Source of the DNA: Moraxellaceae bacterium
GTDB lineage: Bacteria; Pseudomonadota; Gammaproteobacteria; Pseudomonadales; Moraxellaceae
Direction of reading: 5' to 3'
NCBI GenBank assembly: GCA_014378805.1
Contig: JACMMY010000130.1
Coordinates: forward strand, 1-14,836
DNA length: 14,836 bases
The position numbers were made by a program, and so were the translations under genes. The notes below the pieces were generated by a model. It ran no database searches. It had not been told where the DNA came from and saw only the letters and a program-made list of their open reading frames with translations. Below are positions 5,647 through 14,079 of the stretch, in pieces. Positions within the stretch are counted from its first letter, which is position 1. Every line of letters begins with the position of its first letter.

Positions 5647-7896
5647 TCAGCTCGCGCTTTTCGCTTTGATTTGATCAAGCAAAATATTAGCAGATTCAGT
5701 AATAAACGCTTCCTCTTCAGGCAACGGCGGACGCTTGCCTTCTGGCAGCTTCGCACGTACTTCAGATTGCGCATCCAAAGCAGCCTGATAAGATTGCCAA
5801 TTTGGATATGGCGTTAAGCCTGTCGCAAGTCGGCGTTCATTTTCAGCCGCGAGCGTCTTTTCCTCAATCGCATCGACCTGTTGACGACGGACATCAATAT
5901 CCAGTGATAAAATTTTGCGATCTTTATTTTCATTCGTTATCGCTTTAATTTTAGACAGATAAATATACTGAGGATCGGTTTCCTGCCGCACTTTCGAGTT
6001 TAGGGTTAATTGTGGAACCAGCGGTTTCAATCGATCTTCACGCGTATAAGGTGCTGTTGCAATCGTATCCCAAACCAATGGATTTTTGGCTTTGCGTTCA
6101 CCGAGATCTTCATCATAAATACCGACAAATGGAATATCTGGAACCACGCCTTTGTTTTGGGTACTTCCACCGGTCACACGATAAAACTTACGTTGGGTCA
6201 ATGTCGCTTGGCCATACGCAAGATTATCTAATTGAATTTGCGCTGTACCCTTGCCTGTCGTCGTACTACCAACCACCAAACCGCGCTCATAATCTTGAAT
6301 TGCCGCTGAGAAGATTTCACTCGCAGATGCGGATGCTAAATTGACGAGGACAATCATAGGTCCTTTGTATAACTCTGCGCCACCATCATTGTCATTGAAG
6401 ACATTGATCGCGCCATTACCATCACGAATTTGCACCAATGGGCCTTTTTTAATAAAAAAAGCGAGCATCTTTGCGACTTCATCCAGCGAACCACCCGGAT
6501 CACCGCGTAAGTCAACAACGAGTCCATCGACTTTTTTAGCATTCAAATCAACCAATGCTTTTTGGGTATCTTCACTGACGCTACGATAGTTACGCCCATC
6601 TCGTCTCGCTTTATAATTTAAATAAAACGAGGGAATATCAAGCACACCGACTTTATAGGTCTTGCCATCTCGCTGGAGATTAATCACTCGATCTTGAACG
6701 CCAGAATCTTCTTGTTGAATCACATCACGTGTCAATGTCACCACACGTGCAGTCGCATCTTTTGCCTGTAATTTGAGTATGACTTTAGTACCGCGTTTAC
6801 CGCGAATCAGTCCGACAATTTCGCCAGCTGGCCAACCGACCACATCCACCATGGGTTGACTATCTTGCCCAACACCGACGATTCGATCACCAGATTTTAC
6901 TAAGCCAGACTTACTGGCAGGACCGCCATCGACTAACGTTTCAACGCGAGTAAAATCATCATTGCCACGTTCAGGACGAATCGACACGCCAATCCCTTCA
7001 AGCTGCAAGGTTGTTTGGCGATTCATTTCCATCGCTTCTACAGGTGCAAAATACAAGCTGTGCGGATCGTAGGTGGCGAGCGCAGCGTTGAGTAGCCCCT
7101 CCAGAATACGATCACTCTTCAAACGATCAACTTGCTCTAATTTACGCTTAAAACGTTTTTTGAGCGTATCAACAGGATTTAACTCGCTTGGCGGGCTTAA
7201 ATCTTGTCCATCGGCTAGTTTTGGATTCGCTTTTAACGCCGCTTGCTTGGCATCTTCTTCTTCCTTTGCAACCGTCAAAGAGATCAGCGCTGAAACAAGC
7301 TGTTGTTGCCAGTAATTTTTTTGCTCTTTTGCGCTATTAAAGTATGGTGCTTTCTCACGATCAATATCGATACTATCGGATCGCTTTAAATTCTGAGGCT
7401 GATTGAGCTGAGTCAGTGAATAGGCGTAATAATCCTTTAATCGCTTCGTAAAACGTTGTTGAATTTCAAATGCTGGCGACAAATCGCCTTTTTTCATCAT
7501 CACGCCTAAATTATCGGCATATTTTTGACGAAATTCATCAATATCAGATGCCAAGAAAATTGCATGATCCGAATCTAAATTATCGAAATACATCTCCAAG
7601 ATGCGACGTGATGTTTTTGCATCCAATGGCATGTTCAGATAATGCTGGGTATCCATAAGCATCGCCATTTGGCGCGTAACAATGCTTTGCTCACGCGTCG
7701 GCTGTAATGCAGTTGCATCTTTGGTGGCAACTTCAGCGTAAGTTTGAGTGAAAAATACGCTCATGCTTACAAAAGCAATTGCACCTGCTAATGACTGCAT
7801 TTTTATTTTGAATCGTCCTTGGGATGATTTCAAAGACGCTTGCCCTGTTCCTACTTGCTCTATTCGATCGTTTTGCGGTGTTTTTGTAGGTTTCAT
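5647..7896 (-). CDS. prc: Carboxy-terminal processing protease Prc (Tsp), S41 family
   Basis: Periplasmic serine protease that degrades or trims proteins from the C-terminus. In E. coli its targets include PBP3 and, with NlpI, the murein hydrolase MepS. The 749-residue product has an unusually long polar N-region, a hydrophobic signal segment (about 33-54) with likely cleavage at TYA-EV, and an N-terminal helical domain (about 65-290). A PDZ domain follows (about 297-380, GIGVSIRPE and GLVKSGDRIVGVG). The S41 core has VVDLRGDPGGS, NLASASASEIF with catalytic Ser524, and TTTGKGTAQ with Lys549. Their 25-residue spacing matches E. coli Ser430/Lys455. The C-terminal domain is complete. ATG 7896 is preferred over the in-frame TTG at 7908, although AAGGA lies just before the TTG; the Met at residue 33 is another possible start. 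prc is divergent from nagZ and ends at its own terminator. Confidence 0.95.
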   Translation of the reverse strand: MKPTKTPQNDRIEQVGTGQASLKSSQGRFKIKMQSLAGAIAFVSMSVFFTQTYAEVATKDATALQPTREQSIVTRQMAMLMDTQHYLNMPLDAKTSRRILEMYFDNLDSDHAIFLASDIDEFRQKYADNLGVMMKKGDLSPAFEIQQRFTKRLKDYYAYSLTQLNQPQNLKRSDSIDIDREKAPYFNSAKEQKNYWQQQLVSALISLTVAKEEEDAKQAALKANPKLADGQDLSPPSELNPVDTLKKRFKRKLEQVDRLKSDRILEGLLNAALATYDPHSLYFAPVEAMEMNRQTTLQLEGIGVSIRPERGNDDFTRVETLVDGGPASKSGLVKSGDRIVGVGQDSQPMVDVVGWPAGEIVGLIRGKRGTKVILKLQAKDATARVVTLTRDVIQQEDSGVQDRVINLQRDGKTYKVGVLDIPSFYLNYKARRDGRNYRSVSEDTQKALVDLNAKKVDGLVVDLRGDPGGSLDEVAKMLAFFIKKGPLVQIRDGNGAINVFNDNDGGAELYKGPMIVLVNLASASASEIFSAAIQDYERGLVVGSTTTGKGTAQIQLDNLAYGQATLTQRKFYRVTGGSTQNKGVVPDIPFVGIYDEDLGERKAKNPLVWDTIATAPYTREDRLKPLVPQLTLNSKVRQETDPQYIYLSKIKAITNENKDRKILSLDIDVRRQQVDAIEEKTLAAENERRLATGLTPYPNWQSYQAALDAQSEVRAKLPEGKRPPLPEEEAFITESANILLDQIKAKSAS

Positions 7897-8050
7897 ATCT
7901 CTTAACAAAGTCCTTGAAAGTTAACCAAACTGGTTTTGATGCGATTCTGCTGCATGTTTTAATGCGAATGAACCCATCAATTCATAAAAATGCAATTTTG
8001 CCACGAACTTATGCCTGCTGAATGTAGCAGACCTGTAGGTAAATCGGGTA

Positions 8051-8078
8051 TTGTCTTACCCGATTATATTAATATTAT
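8051..8078 (+). promoter_or_regulatory. Putative promoter of nagZ
   Basis: TTGTCT (8051-8056) and TATTAT (8073-8078) are 16 bases apart, giving a start near 8085 and a leader of about 27 nt. TATATT at 8064-8069 is an alternative -10 but has no -35 at proper spacing. Confidence 0.4.
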
Positions 8079-8111
8079 TTGTTATGTTTATTGTTTTGGA
8101 GAAGTCCCGCG

Positions 8112-9140
8112 ATGATCGGTTCACTGATGTTAGATATTGCAGGGCTGACGCTCGATGCAGAAGACCGTGCACTACTCACTGAACCTCAAGTCGGTGGCCT
8201 AATTCTATTTGGTCGCAACGTCGAAAGTCCACAACAAGTTCGTGAATTAACCGACAGTATTCGTGCTGTAAGACCTGACATTCTGATCACCGTCGATCAA
8301 GAAGGTGGACGTGTGCAACGTTTGCGTGATGGTTTTACTCGGCTTCCTGCGATGGGCATGTTAGGTCAACTCTATGACATTGATCCTGATGAAGCCTTAG
8401 CAGCCGCAGCAACTTCAGGTTGGCTGATGGCAAGCGAAGTCCTCGCGGTTGGTATCGATTTTAGTTTTGCGCCAGTATTGGATGTGAATGGCATTAGCAA
8501 CGTTATCGGTGATCGTGGTTTCCATGCACAAGGTAATATTGTCACCCAACTGTCGCGCGCCTTCATGCAAGGCATGCACCGCGCAGGGATGGCGACCACA
8601 GGCAAGCATTTCCCCGGTCATGGTTCAGTAGAAGCCGATTCGCATGTGGCGGCGCCGATTGATCATCGCACGCTTGCAGAAATACGTGAACAAGACATGA
8701 CCGTGTTCTTTGAGGTGAAAGATCAGCTTGATGCACTCATGCCAGCGCATGTGATCTATCCAAAAGTTGATCCGAATCCAGCAGGATTCTCGAAGCATTG
8801 GCTACAAGATATTGTGCGCGGCGAAATGGAGTTTGAGGGCGTATTGTTTTCTGATGACCTCAGCATGCAAGCGGCTTGTGTCGTTGGCGGTGCAGGTGTC
8901 CGTATTCTGGCGGCATTGAATGCAGGCTGTGACATGGGCTTGGTTTGTAATGATCGTGCCGCTGCACTGGATGCCCTGCAAGCTCTCACTTCCACGCCAA
9001 TGCCAAATCAAGCCCGTCTCGAAAAAATGCGTGGTAAACTGGGTCAACTTAAAATCTACCAAGGCCATATTGCACTGGATGGCGAATGGGAAATGGCTCA
9101 ACAACAAGCAACCGCATTACGCGCGCGTTTTTCAGCATAA
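8112..9140 (+). CDS. nagZ: Beta-N-acetylhexosaminidase NagZ
   Basis: Cytoplasmic glycoside hydrolase family 3 enzyme. It removes GlcNAc from GlcNAc-1,6-anhydroMurNAc peptides during peptidoglycan recycling, producing the anhydro-muropeptides that induce AmpC in AmpR-bearing species. The 342-residue length is normal. Motifs: LILFGRN near 31-36, VDQEGGRVQRL at 61-71, KHFPGHG at 165-171, the Asp176/His178 acid-base dyad in EADSHVAAP, and LFSDDLSMQAA with nucleophile Asp248. The ATG at 8112 is chosen because GGAGAAG precedes it at suitable distance; the frame opens upstream at 8079 without such support. No signal peptide is visible, as expected for NagZ. It is divergent from prc and followed by a palindromic MITE-like stretch. 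Confidence 0.96.
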   Translation: MIGSLMLDIAGLTLDAEDRALLTEPQVGGLILFGRNVESPQQVRELTDSIRAVRPDILITVDQEGGRVQRLRDGFTRLPAMGMLGQLYDIDPDEALAAAATSGWLMASEVLAVGIDFSFAPVLDVNGISNVIGDRGFHAQGNIVTQLSRAFMQGMHRAGMATTGKHFPGHGSVEADSHVAAPIDHRTLAEIREQDMTVFFEVKDQLDALMPAHVIYPKVDPNPAGFSKHWLQDIVRGEMEFEGVLFSDDLSMQAACVVGGAGVRILAALNAGCDMGLVCNDRAAALDALQALTSTPMPNQARLEKMRGKLGQLKIYQGHIALDGEWEMAQQQATALRARFSA

Positions 9141-9161
9141 GGATTTTTGCAACGTCAAAAG

Positions 9162-9298
9162 TAAATCCTCATCTGCACTTCGCTGTCGCTCCGTCTTGCA
9201 CTCGGGCAGCGCGGTGCGCTACTGTTCCTCGTTCATCCTTTTTCTAAGGAGGGTGATAAGTTCCTCCCTTTTAAAAGGGAGGTTAGGAGGGATTTGCA
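9162..9298. repeat. MITE-like palindromic intergenic element
   Basis: The stretch after nagZ is non-coding. It begins AAATCCTCATCTGC and ends, on the opposite strand, GCAAATCCCTCCTAAC, giving imperfect terminal inverted repeats sharing AAATCC. Inside are AGCGC-ggt-GCGCT (9208-9220) and a perfect 20-bp palindrome made of CCTCCCTTTT (9263-9272) and AAAAGGGAGG (9273-9282). A GGAGGG run at 9248-9253 and another at 9286-9291 flank the palindrome. Such CCTCCCTTT/AAAGGGAGG elements recur in many proteobacterial genomes (recalled, not checked). No transposase or clear target-site duplication is visible, and the boundaries are approximate. Confidence 0.5.
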
Positions 9299-9362
9299 TT
9301 TGATCTTGAGTAATTTTGGTAAACTTAAAAAGTGCGACATCAACCCAAGGAAGGCGATTCAC

Positions 9363-10241
9363 GTGTCAGAAGACTCTATGCAAAACAACACTCCAGCAAC
9401 CGCCGATTCACCGCATCGCCATATTTCATTTACGGCGCACTACACCGGCTACATCTGGTTTCAAGAGGGCATTTCAAATGCCGCATTAGCCAGCAATAAA
9501 GGTCGTTGGTTAGCAAAACTGGTCAGCCCGCTAGAACGCTGGGCAGAAAATATTATTGGCGACAGTATGCGTACCACTTTACGCCAACGTCACGGTTTAA
9601 TTGATAGACAGTTAGATCTTTTCCTTGCCGAACATCCAGATGCTCAAGTATTAGAAATCGCCACAGGACTCTCACCACGTGGTTGGCGTTACCGCCAGAA
9701 ATATCCAAATCTCGTTTATGTAGAAGCTGACTTACCTGAAATGGCAGCAGCGAAGCGTCAAGCACTATCTCAGATTGAAACGCCTGCACCGAGAATCGAA
9801 GCCGTTGATTTATTTGGTGAAGGATTTCAGCATTTGCTCGACAGTTTTGACACGAAAAAACCTTTGGTCATTATCAGTGAAGGCTTGGTGAATTATTTTA
9901 CCAAAGACATGCTCAATGACTTATGGACACGCTTAGCCGCAGGTTTAAAACAGTTTTCGATTGGTGTGTATTTGACTGACCTTTACCCAGAGCCCGTCAC
10001 TCGACGTTTGGCAAAGTTAATCTGGAATAGCAGCAAAATTCTTAAAGTCATGTCGCGTAGTGCGTTTGCATTTCACTTTGTGTCACCTGCGGAAGTAATC
10101 GCAGCGATGAAAACCGCTGGCTTTAATCAATCCCAAGTTTTTCAGCCTTCAGACAAAGAAACTACATCTGAAAATGCAAAAAGCCAAGATACTGCTGAGC
10201 ATCTTGGCGATTTAGTTTGGGTCATTGAATCACGCGTTTAA
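9363..10241 (+). CDS. Class I SAM-dependent methyltransferase, leucine carboxyl methyltransferase (LCMT)-like
   Basis: Soluble methyltransferase of the LCMT/PpmA-like family; the bacterial members' substrates are mostly unknown. GTG 9363 is chosen because AAGGAAGG (9347-9354) lies exactly 8 bases upstream. The frame continues further upstream but without an RBS, and its first codons overlap the preceding palindromic element. The product is 292 residues. SAM motif I is VLEIATGLSPRGW (about 96-108), motif II VYVEADLPEM (about 118-127), and the LCMT-style ISEGLVNYF is near 171-179. The N-terminal helices (TAHYTGYIWFQEG onward) resemble the family's cap. It converges on the alpha/beta hydrolase with only 33 bases between stop codons and no evident terminator, so the two transcripts probably overlap at their 3' ends. 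Confidence 0.85.
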   Translation: MSEDSMQNNTPATADSPHRHISFTAHYTGYIWFQEGISNAALASNKGRWLAKLVSPLERWAENIIGDSMRTTLRQRHGLIDRQLDLFLAEHPDAQVLEIATGLSPRGWRYRQKYPNLVYVEADLPEMAAAKRQALSQIETPAPRIEAVDLFGEGFQHLLDSFDTKKPLVIISEGLVNYFTKDMLNDLWTRLAAGLKQFSIGVYLTDLYPEPVTRRLAKLIWNSSKILKVMSRSAFAFHFVSPAEVIAAMKTAGFNQSQVFQPSDKETTSENAKSQDTAEHLGDLVWVIESRV

Positions 10242-10274
10242 TCGGTTTGAATCAAGAACAACACCATTAACAGA

Positions 10275-11678
10275 TTAAGGGTGAACGACCACATCACTGG
10301 CAAGCATTGCCGTCAAGCGATCAGAAGTTTCAAAACTACCGTGCTTCAGTAGTGCGCGAACACGCGTCCCATCTTGTTCAAAAATCAAACATTCGATTGA
10401 GAATGAAGTCAGTCTTTGAATCTCATTTTCGACCTTCAGTAAGGGTAAATGCAGCGACAAATCTCGCGGCTCAGCCATCAATTTTGCTGCGTTTTCCGCA
10501 CTTCCTGCGTCAATCAATACACCAAAATAAGTGATATCAACGACGCTGACAGTCATTTTAAAATCTGGATCAGTACGATGTGTCATCTGGCACACAGGAT
10601 TGACCAAAGCCTGACGCACTTCCCCGCGCCGATTCATTTTTTCTAGTGCTTCACGACTCATCGGCTCAATGCCGGGCAGCGCATCAATCGGCTGACCGCG
10701 CAAGAATGTGGTAAATAACTCCAGCGTTTCACGGCGTTTTTGCAATTGCGGTACATGATCTGCATTTTTAATGAGTGCAAACTGCATCTTCGGGCAACTG
10801 AGTGCAAAATCTGCATTTTCATGCGGCAAGGTAAAACCATCATACTGCCCTGTCGCCACCAAGGTGTCACACGTTGGACTCGGAACGTGCTTGATGCGAA
10901 GCAGCCGACTTGAATTGATGACATAACGCATGCGTTCGTTTTCACCAAAATCAGCCATCTGCTGGAAAAACAATTTACGCGCAGTCGGTGACATCCGAGT
11001 TTCTTTCAAACGTGCATGATTCACTAAATACAAAATCATCGCTTGACCAAACTCAACCATACGGTTTTCATTCAGTAGATGCAGCGCTTCTTCCATCAGC
11101 ATTTGCCAGCTTTTGCGCGTTTTCTGCATGACACCCATCAGCACCAAACGTTCCATCTTGTCTGGATTCTGTGCCGCGAAGTTAGCCGCAATCACTGAAC
11201 CCAACGACATGCCCATCATCGATAGTTTATTCAAATGAACTTCGTCAGCCCATTGACCTAATATCGATGCCAGATGATTAATATCTAAATCTAATGCCAA
11301 TTCGCCTGTTAAAGCGTTAACAACTTGATCGTTACTCCCCAGCGACGGTAAATCAACGAGGACAACCGAACCTGCTTCGAGAAGCGGCTCTACACAATAT
11401 TTATAAGAATTGAAATTTTGAAATGCACCACCCAAAATCACAACAGGCGGCAAATGACGCGTACGCTCATCGGCAAAGGCGAGAAATTCAACTTTCCAGC
11501 CGTTAATCCAATGGACACGAGGAATTTCTTTTAAAGCACCACGGGTATAGGTATCGAAAAATGGAAACTTATCATTACGCAACGGGTCATTATTTTGCAC
11601 AACATCATCCATGAAATGCTGAATTCCTTGTAATTGTTTAGATTCATTCTGCAAAAATATACTTCTGACAGCACTCAT
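10275..11678 (-). CDS. Alpha/beta hydrolase with C-terminal PilZ-like domain
   Basis: Residues about 55-340 form an alpha/beta hydrolase: oxyanion strand VVILGGAFQNF, nucleophile elbow GMSLGS with Ser158, acid Asp280 in GQYDGF, and His308 in NADHVPQ. This is a full Ser-Asp-His triad, so it is probably an active esterase or lipase-like enzyme of unknown substrate. After a linker, residues about 346-467 carry RRGEVR (350-355) and, 25 residues on, DITYFGVLID (381-390). These match the PilZ pattern RRxxxR and D/NxSxxG (Thr for Ser), so cyclic-di-GMP binding is plausible. The start at 11678 is favoured because GGAG lies 9 bases upstream; ATG 11702 has weaker support. The product is 467 residues with no signal peptide. 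The hydrolase call is firm; the PilZ assignment is inference from motifs. Confidence 0.85.
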   Translation of the reverse strand: MSAVRSIFLQNESKQLQGIQHFMDDVVQNNDPLRNDKFPFFDTYTRGALKEIPRVHWINGWKVEFLAFADERTRHLPPVVILGGAFQNFNSYKYCVEPLLEAGSVVLVDLPSLGSNDQVVNALTGELALDLDINHLASILGQWADEVHLNKLSMMGMSLGSVIAANFAAQNPDKMERLVLMGVMQKTRKSWQMLMEEALHLLNENRMVEFGQAMILYLVNHARLKETRMSPTARKLFFQQMADFGENERMRYVINSSRLLRIKHVPSPTCDTLVATGQYDGFTLPHENADFALSCPKMQFALIKNADHVPQLQKRRETLELFTTFLRGQPIDALPGIEPMSREALEKMNRRGEVRQALVNPVCQMTHRTDPDFKMTVSVVDITYFGVLIDAGSAENAAKLMAEPRDLSLHLPLLKVENEIQRLTSFSIECLIFEQDGTRVRALLKHGSFETSDRLTAMLASDVVVHP

Positions 11679-11745
11679 CGCCGTGCACTCCATATTTGCC
11701 ATTCAAAGACAATCCATTTGTCTATGGTTCTACCAACCTCATAAA

Positions 11746-11754
11746 ATCATAGCA
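11746..11754 (-). promoter_or_regulatory. Putative extended -10 promoter of the hydrolase gene
   Basis: On the minus strand TGCTATGAT is an extended -10 (TGnTATGAT). No good -35 lies at 17 bp. Start would be near 11739, giving a leader of about 60 nt that includes a small hairpin, AGACAA/TTGTCT (11707-11712 and 11718-11723). Confidence 0.35.
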
Positions 11755-11911
11755 CATTAATCACAACTAAAATATGAGCTGAACGCATACTTCAGCTGAT
11801 TAAAACTGTACCTCATCAATCAAACCTTGTCCAACGTTAACAACCACAAACTATTGAATCAAGCATCATATTAATCTACATCTCAAACATACCCTGTTCG
11901 TAGCAGAAAAT

Positions 11912-11920
11912 TGTTATAAT
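11912..11920 (+). promoter_or_regulatory. Putative extended -10 promoter of proA
   Basis: TGTTATAAT (11912-11920) is a consensus extended -10. The -35 region is weak, which an extended -10 can compensate. Start would be near 11927, leaving a leader of about 27 nt before ATG 11954. Confidence 0.55.
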
Positions 11921-11953
11921 TCCCTATCTATTTTTCTCATCGCGGTGTCTGCC

Positions 11954-13252
11954 ATGAATCAGGTCGTTAATCAGTCGCACACTGCGCAAACGGATCACTC
12001 CATCGAACAGATGATGACGACGCTTGGATTGCAGGCGCGCGCCGCATCACGTGTTCTTGCAGGTGCGACCACTCAGCAAAAAAATGCAGCGCTGGATGCG
12101 ATTTACCAAGAACTCAAAAATCAACAAGACGTTGTTTTAGCCGCCAATGCCATTGATATGGAAAATGGTCGCACTAACAATCTCGACGCAGCGCTCTTGG
12201 ATCGCCTCGAACTCACTCCGGCTCGCTTTAATGGCATGCTCGAAGGTTTGCGCGACGTGACTTCATTAGCTGATCCGATTGGCGCGATTACCGATCTGAC
12301 TTATCGCCCATCGGGGATTCAACTCGGTAAAATGCGCGTGCCGCTCGGTGTCGTCGGCATGATTTATGAATCACGTCCAAATGTCACTTTGGAAGCTGCA
12401 TCACTCGCATTGAAATCAGGCAATGCCATTATTCTGCGTGGTGGTTCGGAAGCATTTCATTCCAATCAAGCGATTGCAAAAAGCATCCAAGCAGGTTTAA
12501 AAGCTGCCAATTTACCTGAAGCCAGCGTGCAAGTGATCAATACACCTGACCGCGCAGCCGTCGGTATTTTGGTGACCATGAGTGAATACGTCGATGTGAT
12601 TATTCCACGTGGCGGCAAAGGCTTAATCGAACGCATTAGCCGTGAAGCGCGTGTGCCTGTCATTAAACATTTAGATGGCAATTGCCATGTGTTTGTCGAG
12701 CGTCAAGCGGATTTGGTCAAAGCATTGCCAATTTGCTTGAATTCAAAAACGCATCGTTATGGCGTATGTAATGCCATGGAAACATTACTGGTTGACGCAC
12801 CGATTGCCGCAGAATTTTTACCACAAATTGCAGCGCTTTATCGTGAAAAAGGTGTCGAGTTACGCGGTGATGCAACCACATGCAGTATTTTGAGTGATGC
12901 AATTCCTGCGACTGAACAAGATTGGCATGAGGAATACCTCGCTCCAATCTTAGCGATTAAAGTCGTGGATGGTTTAGACGAAGCGATGGCGCATATCAAT
13001 CATTACGGCTCTCATCATACCGATGTGATTCTGACTGAAAACTATGCCAAAGCACGTCGCTTCCTCAATGAAGTCGACTCCAGCTCAGTCATGGTCAACG
13101 CATCCAGTCGTTTTGCGGATGGTTTTGAATATGGTTTAGGTGCGGAAATCGGTATTTCTACTGATAAAATCCATGCACGCGGCCCTGTCGGTTTGGAAGG
13201 TTTAACCCCTCAAAAATGGATTGTATTAGGCGACGGTCAAATTCGCGTTTAA
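11954..13252 (+). CDS. proA: Glutamate-5-semialdehyde dehydrogenase (gamma-glutamyl phosphate reductase)
   Basis: Second enzyme of proline biosynthesis: it reduces gamma-glutamyl phosphate with NADPH to glutamate-5-semialdehyde, in the cytosol. The 432-residue product is full length, slightly longer than E. coli ProA (417) through a polar N-terminal tail of about 15 residues. It keeps the family blocks LGVVGMIYESRPNVT, LKSGNAIILRGGSEA, IIPRGGKGLI, and KTHRYGVCNAMETLL with catalytic Cys272. The C-terminus has EYGLGAEIGIST and KIHARGPVGLEGLT. The ATG at 11954 is preferred; an in-frame GTG nine bases upstream is possible. Its usual partner proB (glutamate kinase) is not adjacent. It has its own promoter and a strong terminator, so it is probably a single-gene unit. 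Confidence 0.97.
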   Translation: MNQVVNQSHTAQTDHSIEQMMTTLGLQARAASRVLAGATTQQKNAALDAIYQELKNQQDVVLAANAIDMENGRTNNLDAALLDRLELTPARFNGMLEGLRDVTSLADPIGAITDLTYRPSGIQLGKMRVPLGVVGMIYESRPNVTLEAASLALKSGNAIILRGGSEAFHSNQAIAKSIQAGLKAANLPEASVQVINTPDRAAVGILVTMSEYVDVIIPRGGKGLIERISREARVPVIKHLDGNCHVFVERQADLVKALPICLNSKTHRYGVCNAMETLLVDAPIAAEFLPQIAALYREKGVELRGDATTCSILSDAIPATEQDWHEEYLAPILAIKVVDGLDEAMAHINHYGSHHTDVILTENYAKARRFLNEVDSSSVMVNASSRFADGFEYGLGAEIGISTDKIHARGPVGLEGLTPQKWIVLGDGQIRV

Positions 13253-13276
13253 TGACAATCGAAGATCTTTGACTCA

Positions 13277-13310
13277 GGCGCTCTATTCAACTTGGATAGA
13301 GCGCCTTTTT
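13277..13310 (+). terminator. Intrinsic terminator of proA
   Basis: GGCGCTCTAT (13277-13286) and ATAGAGCGCC (13296-13305) form a perfect 10-bp stem with a 9-base loop, followed by five T residues. It starts about 25 bases after the proA stop. Confidence 0.93.
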
Positions 13311-13538
13311 GATGAATGATGGAATATGCCATTACAACCTTGAATCACTCCTGCAAAAATCATTCGATGCGAAGCCTGATTCATTCAAGGTAAAAGTAGA
13401 GCCATTCCGATTTTTTTCAGAACACAGTCTCGCTATGCAAAACAATTAAGCTCATCACATCTTTTTATTTAAGTATCTTATTAATACAAAGATTGCGCCT
13501 TTTTTATGCAGCGAAAACCCGAGGATCACGCACGTCTT

Positions 13539-13988
13539 ATGGATATTCAGTATTTAGAGCAATATGTTCACACGAGCATTCCGCTGACCAAAGCAATGGG
13601 CGTTGAAGTACGAGAAGCATCAAGTGACAAGGTGATTGTATTTGTGCCTTTAGCACCCAACATCAACCATATGAATAATATTTTTGGTGGCAGCGCATCC
13701 ACTGCTGCAATTCTTGCCGCATGGTGTTTGGTATTTACGAAGATGAAGCTACAAGGATTATCGGGACATATCGTCATTCATAAGAACACGATGACTTACG
13801 AAAAACCTATTTCAGCGGGATTTACAGCAACCGCCCAAGATATAGACGAGCATGCATGGTCGAAACTGGTGAGCGCGTTAGAGAGAAATCGAATGGCGCG
13901 CCTTTCCGTTCATGCTGTCCTTGAGTGTGGTGGTCAACAGGTTGGACACTTAGAAGGCGCATTTGTGGTTTTGCCTGCAAATGGCTAA
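13539..13988 (+). CDS. YiiD C-terminal-type hotdog domain protein, putative thioesterase
   Basis: Small cytoplasmic protein of the hotdog fold, matching the C-terminal domain of E. coli YiiD, a putative acyl-thioesterase domain; the substrate is unknown. In 149 residues it shows LEQYVHTSIPLTKAMGVEV at the N-terminus, the diagnostic NHMNNIFGGSASTAAILAAW leading into the central hotdog helix, and the HKNTMTYEKPISAGFTATA strand region. The GNAT acetyltransferase half found in YiiD is absent, so this is the stand-alone form. ATG 13539 fits where family members usually begin and has GAGGA upstream, though at a long 13-base spacing. ATG 13506 would add 11 residues and has no Shine-Dalgarno. It is isolated from proA by the terminator. 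Confidence 0.8.
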   Translation: MDIQYLEQYVHTSIPLTKAMGVEVREASSDKVIVFVPLAPNINHMNNIFGGSASTAAILAAWCLVFTKMKLQGLSGHIVIHKNTMTYEKPISAGFTATAQDIDEHAWSKLVSALERNRMARLSVHAVLECGGQQVGHLEGAFVVLPANG

Positions 13989-14079
13989 GATAATGATGAA
14001 TTTAAATAAACCTTGTATAAGCAACCCAATATTCATCATCAAATAAATGATGTCTATATCATTCGACAAGGATTAAGTC

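Noticed and set aside
9294..9362. Upstream ATG start for the methyltransferase
   Set aside because: It overlaps the palindromic element and has no RBS properly spaced for it, while GTG 9363 has AAGGAAGG at 8 bases.
13338..13390. Inverted repeat CCTTGAAT...ATTCAAGG upstream of the YiiD-type gene
   Set aside because: An 8-bp stem with a loop of about 37 bases in AT-rich DNA is weak; there is no T-run or other sign of function.
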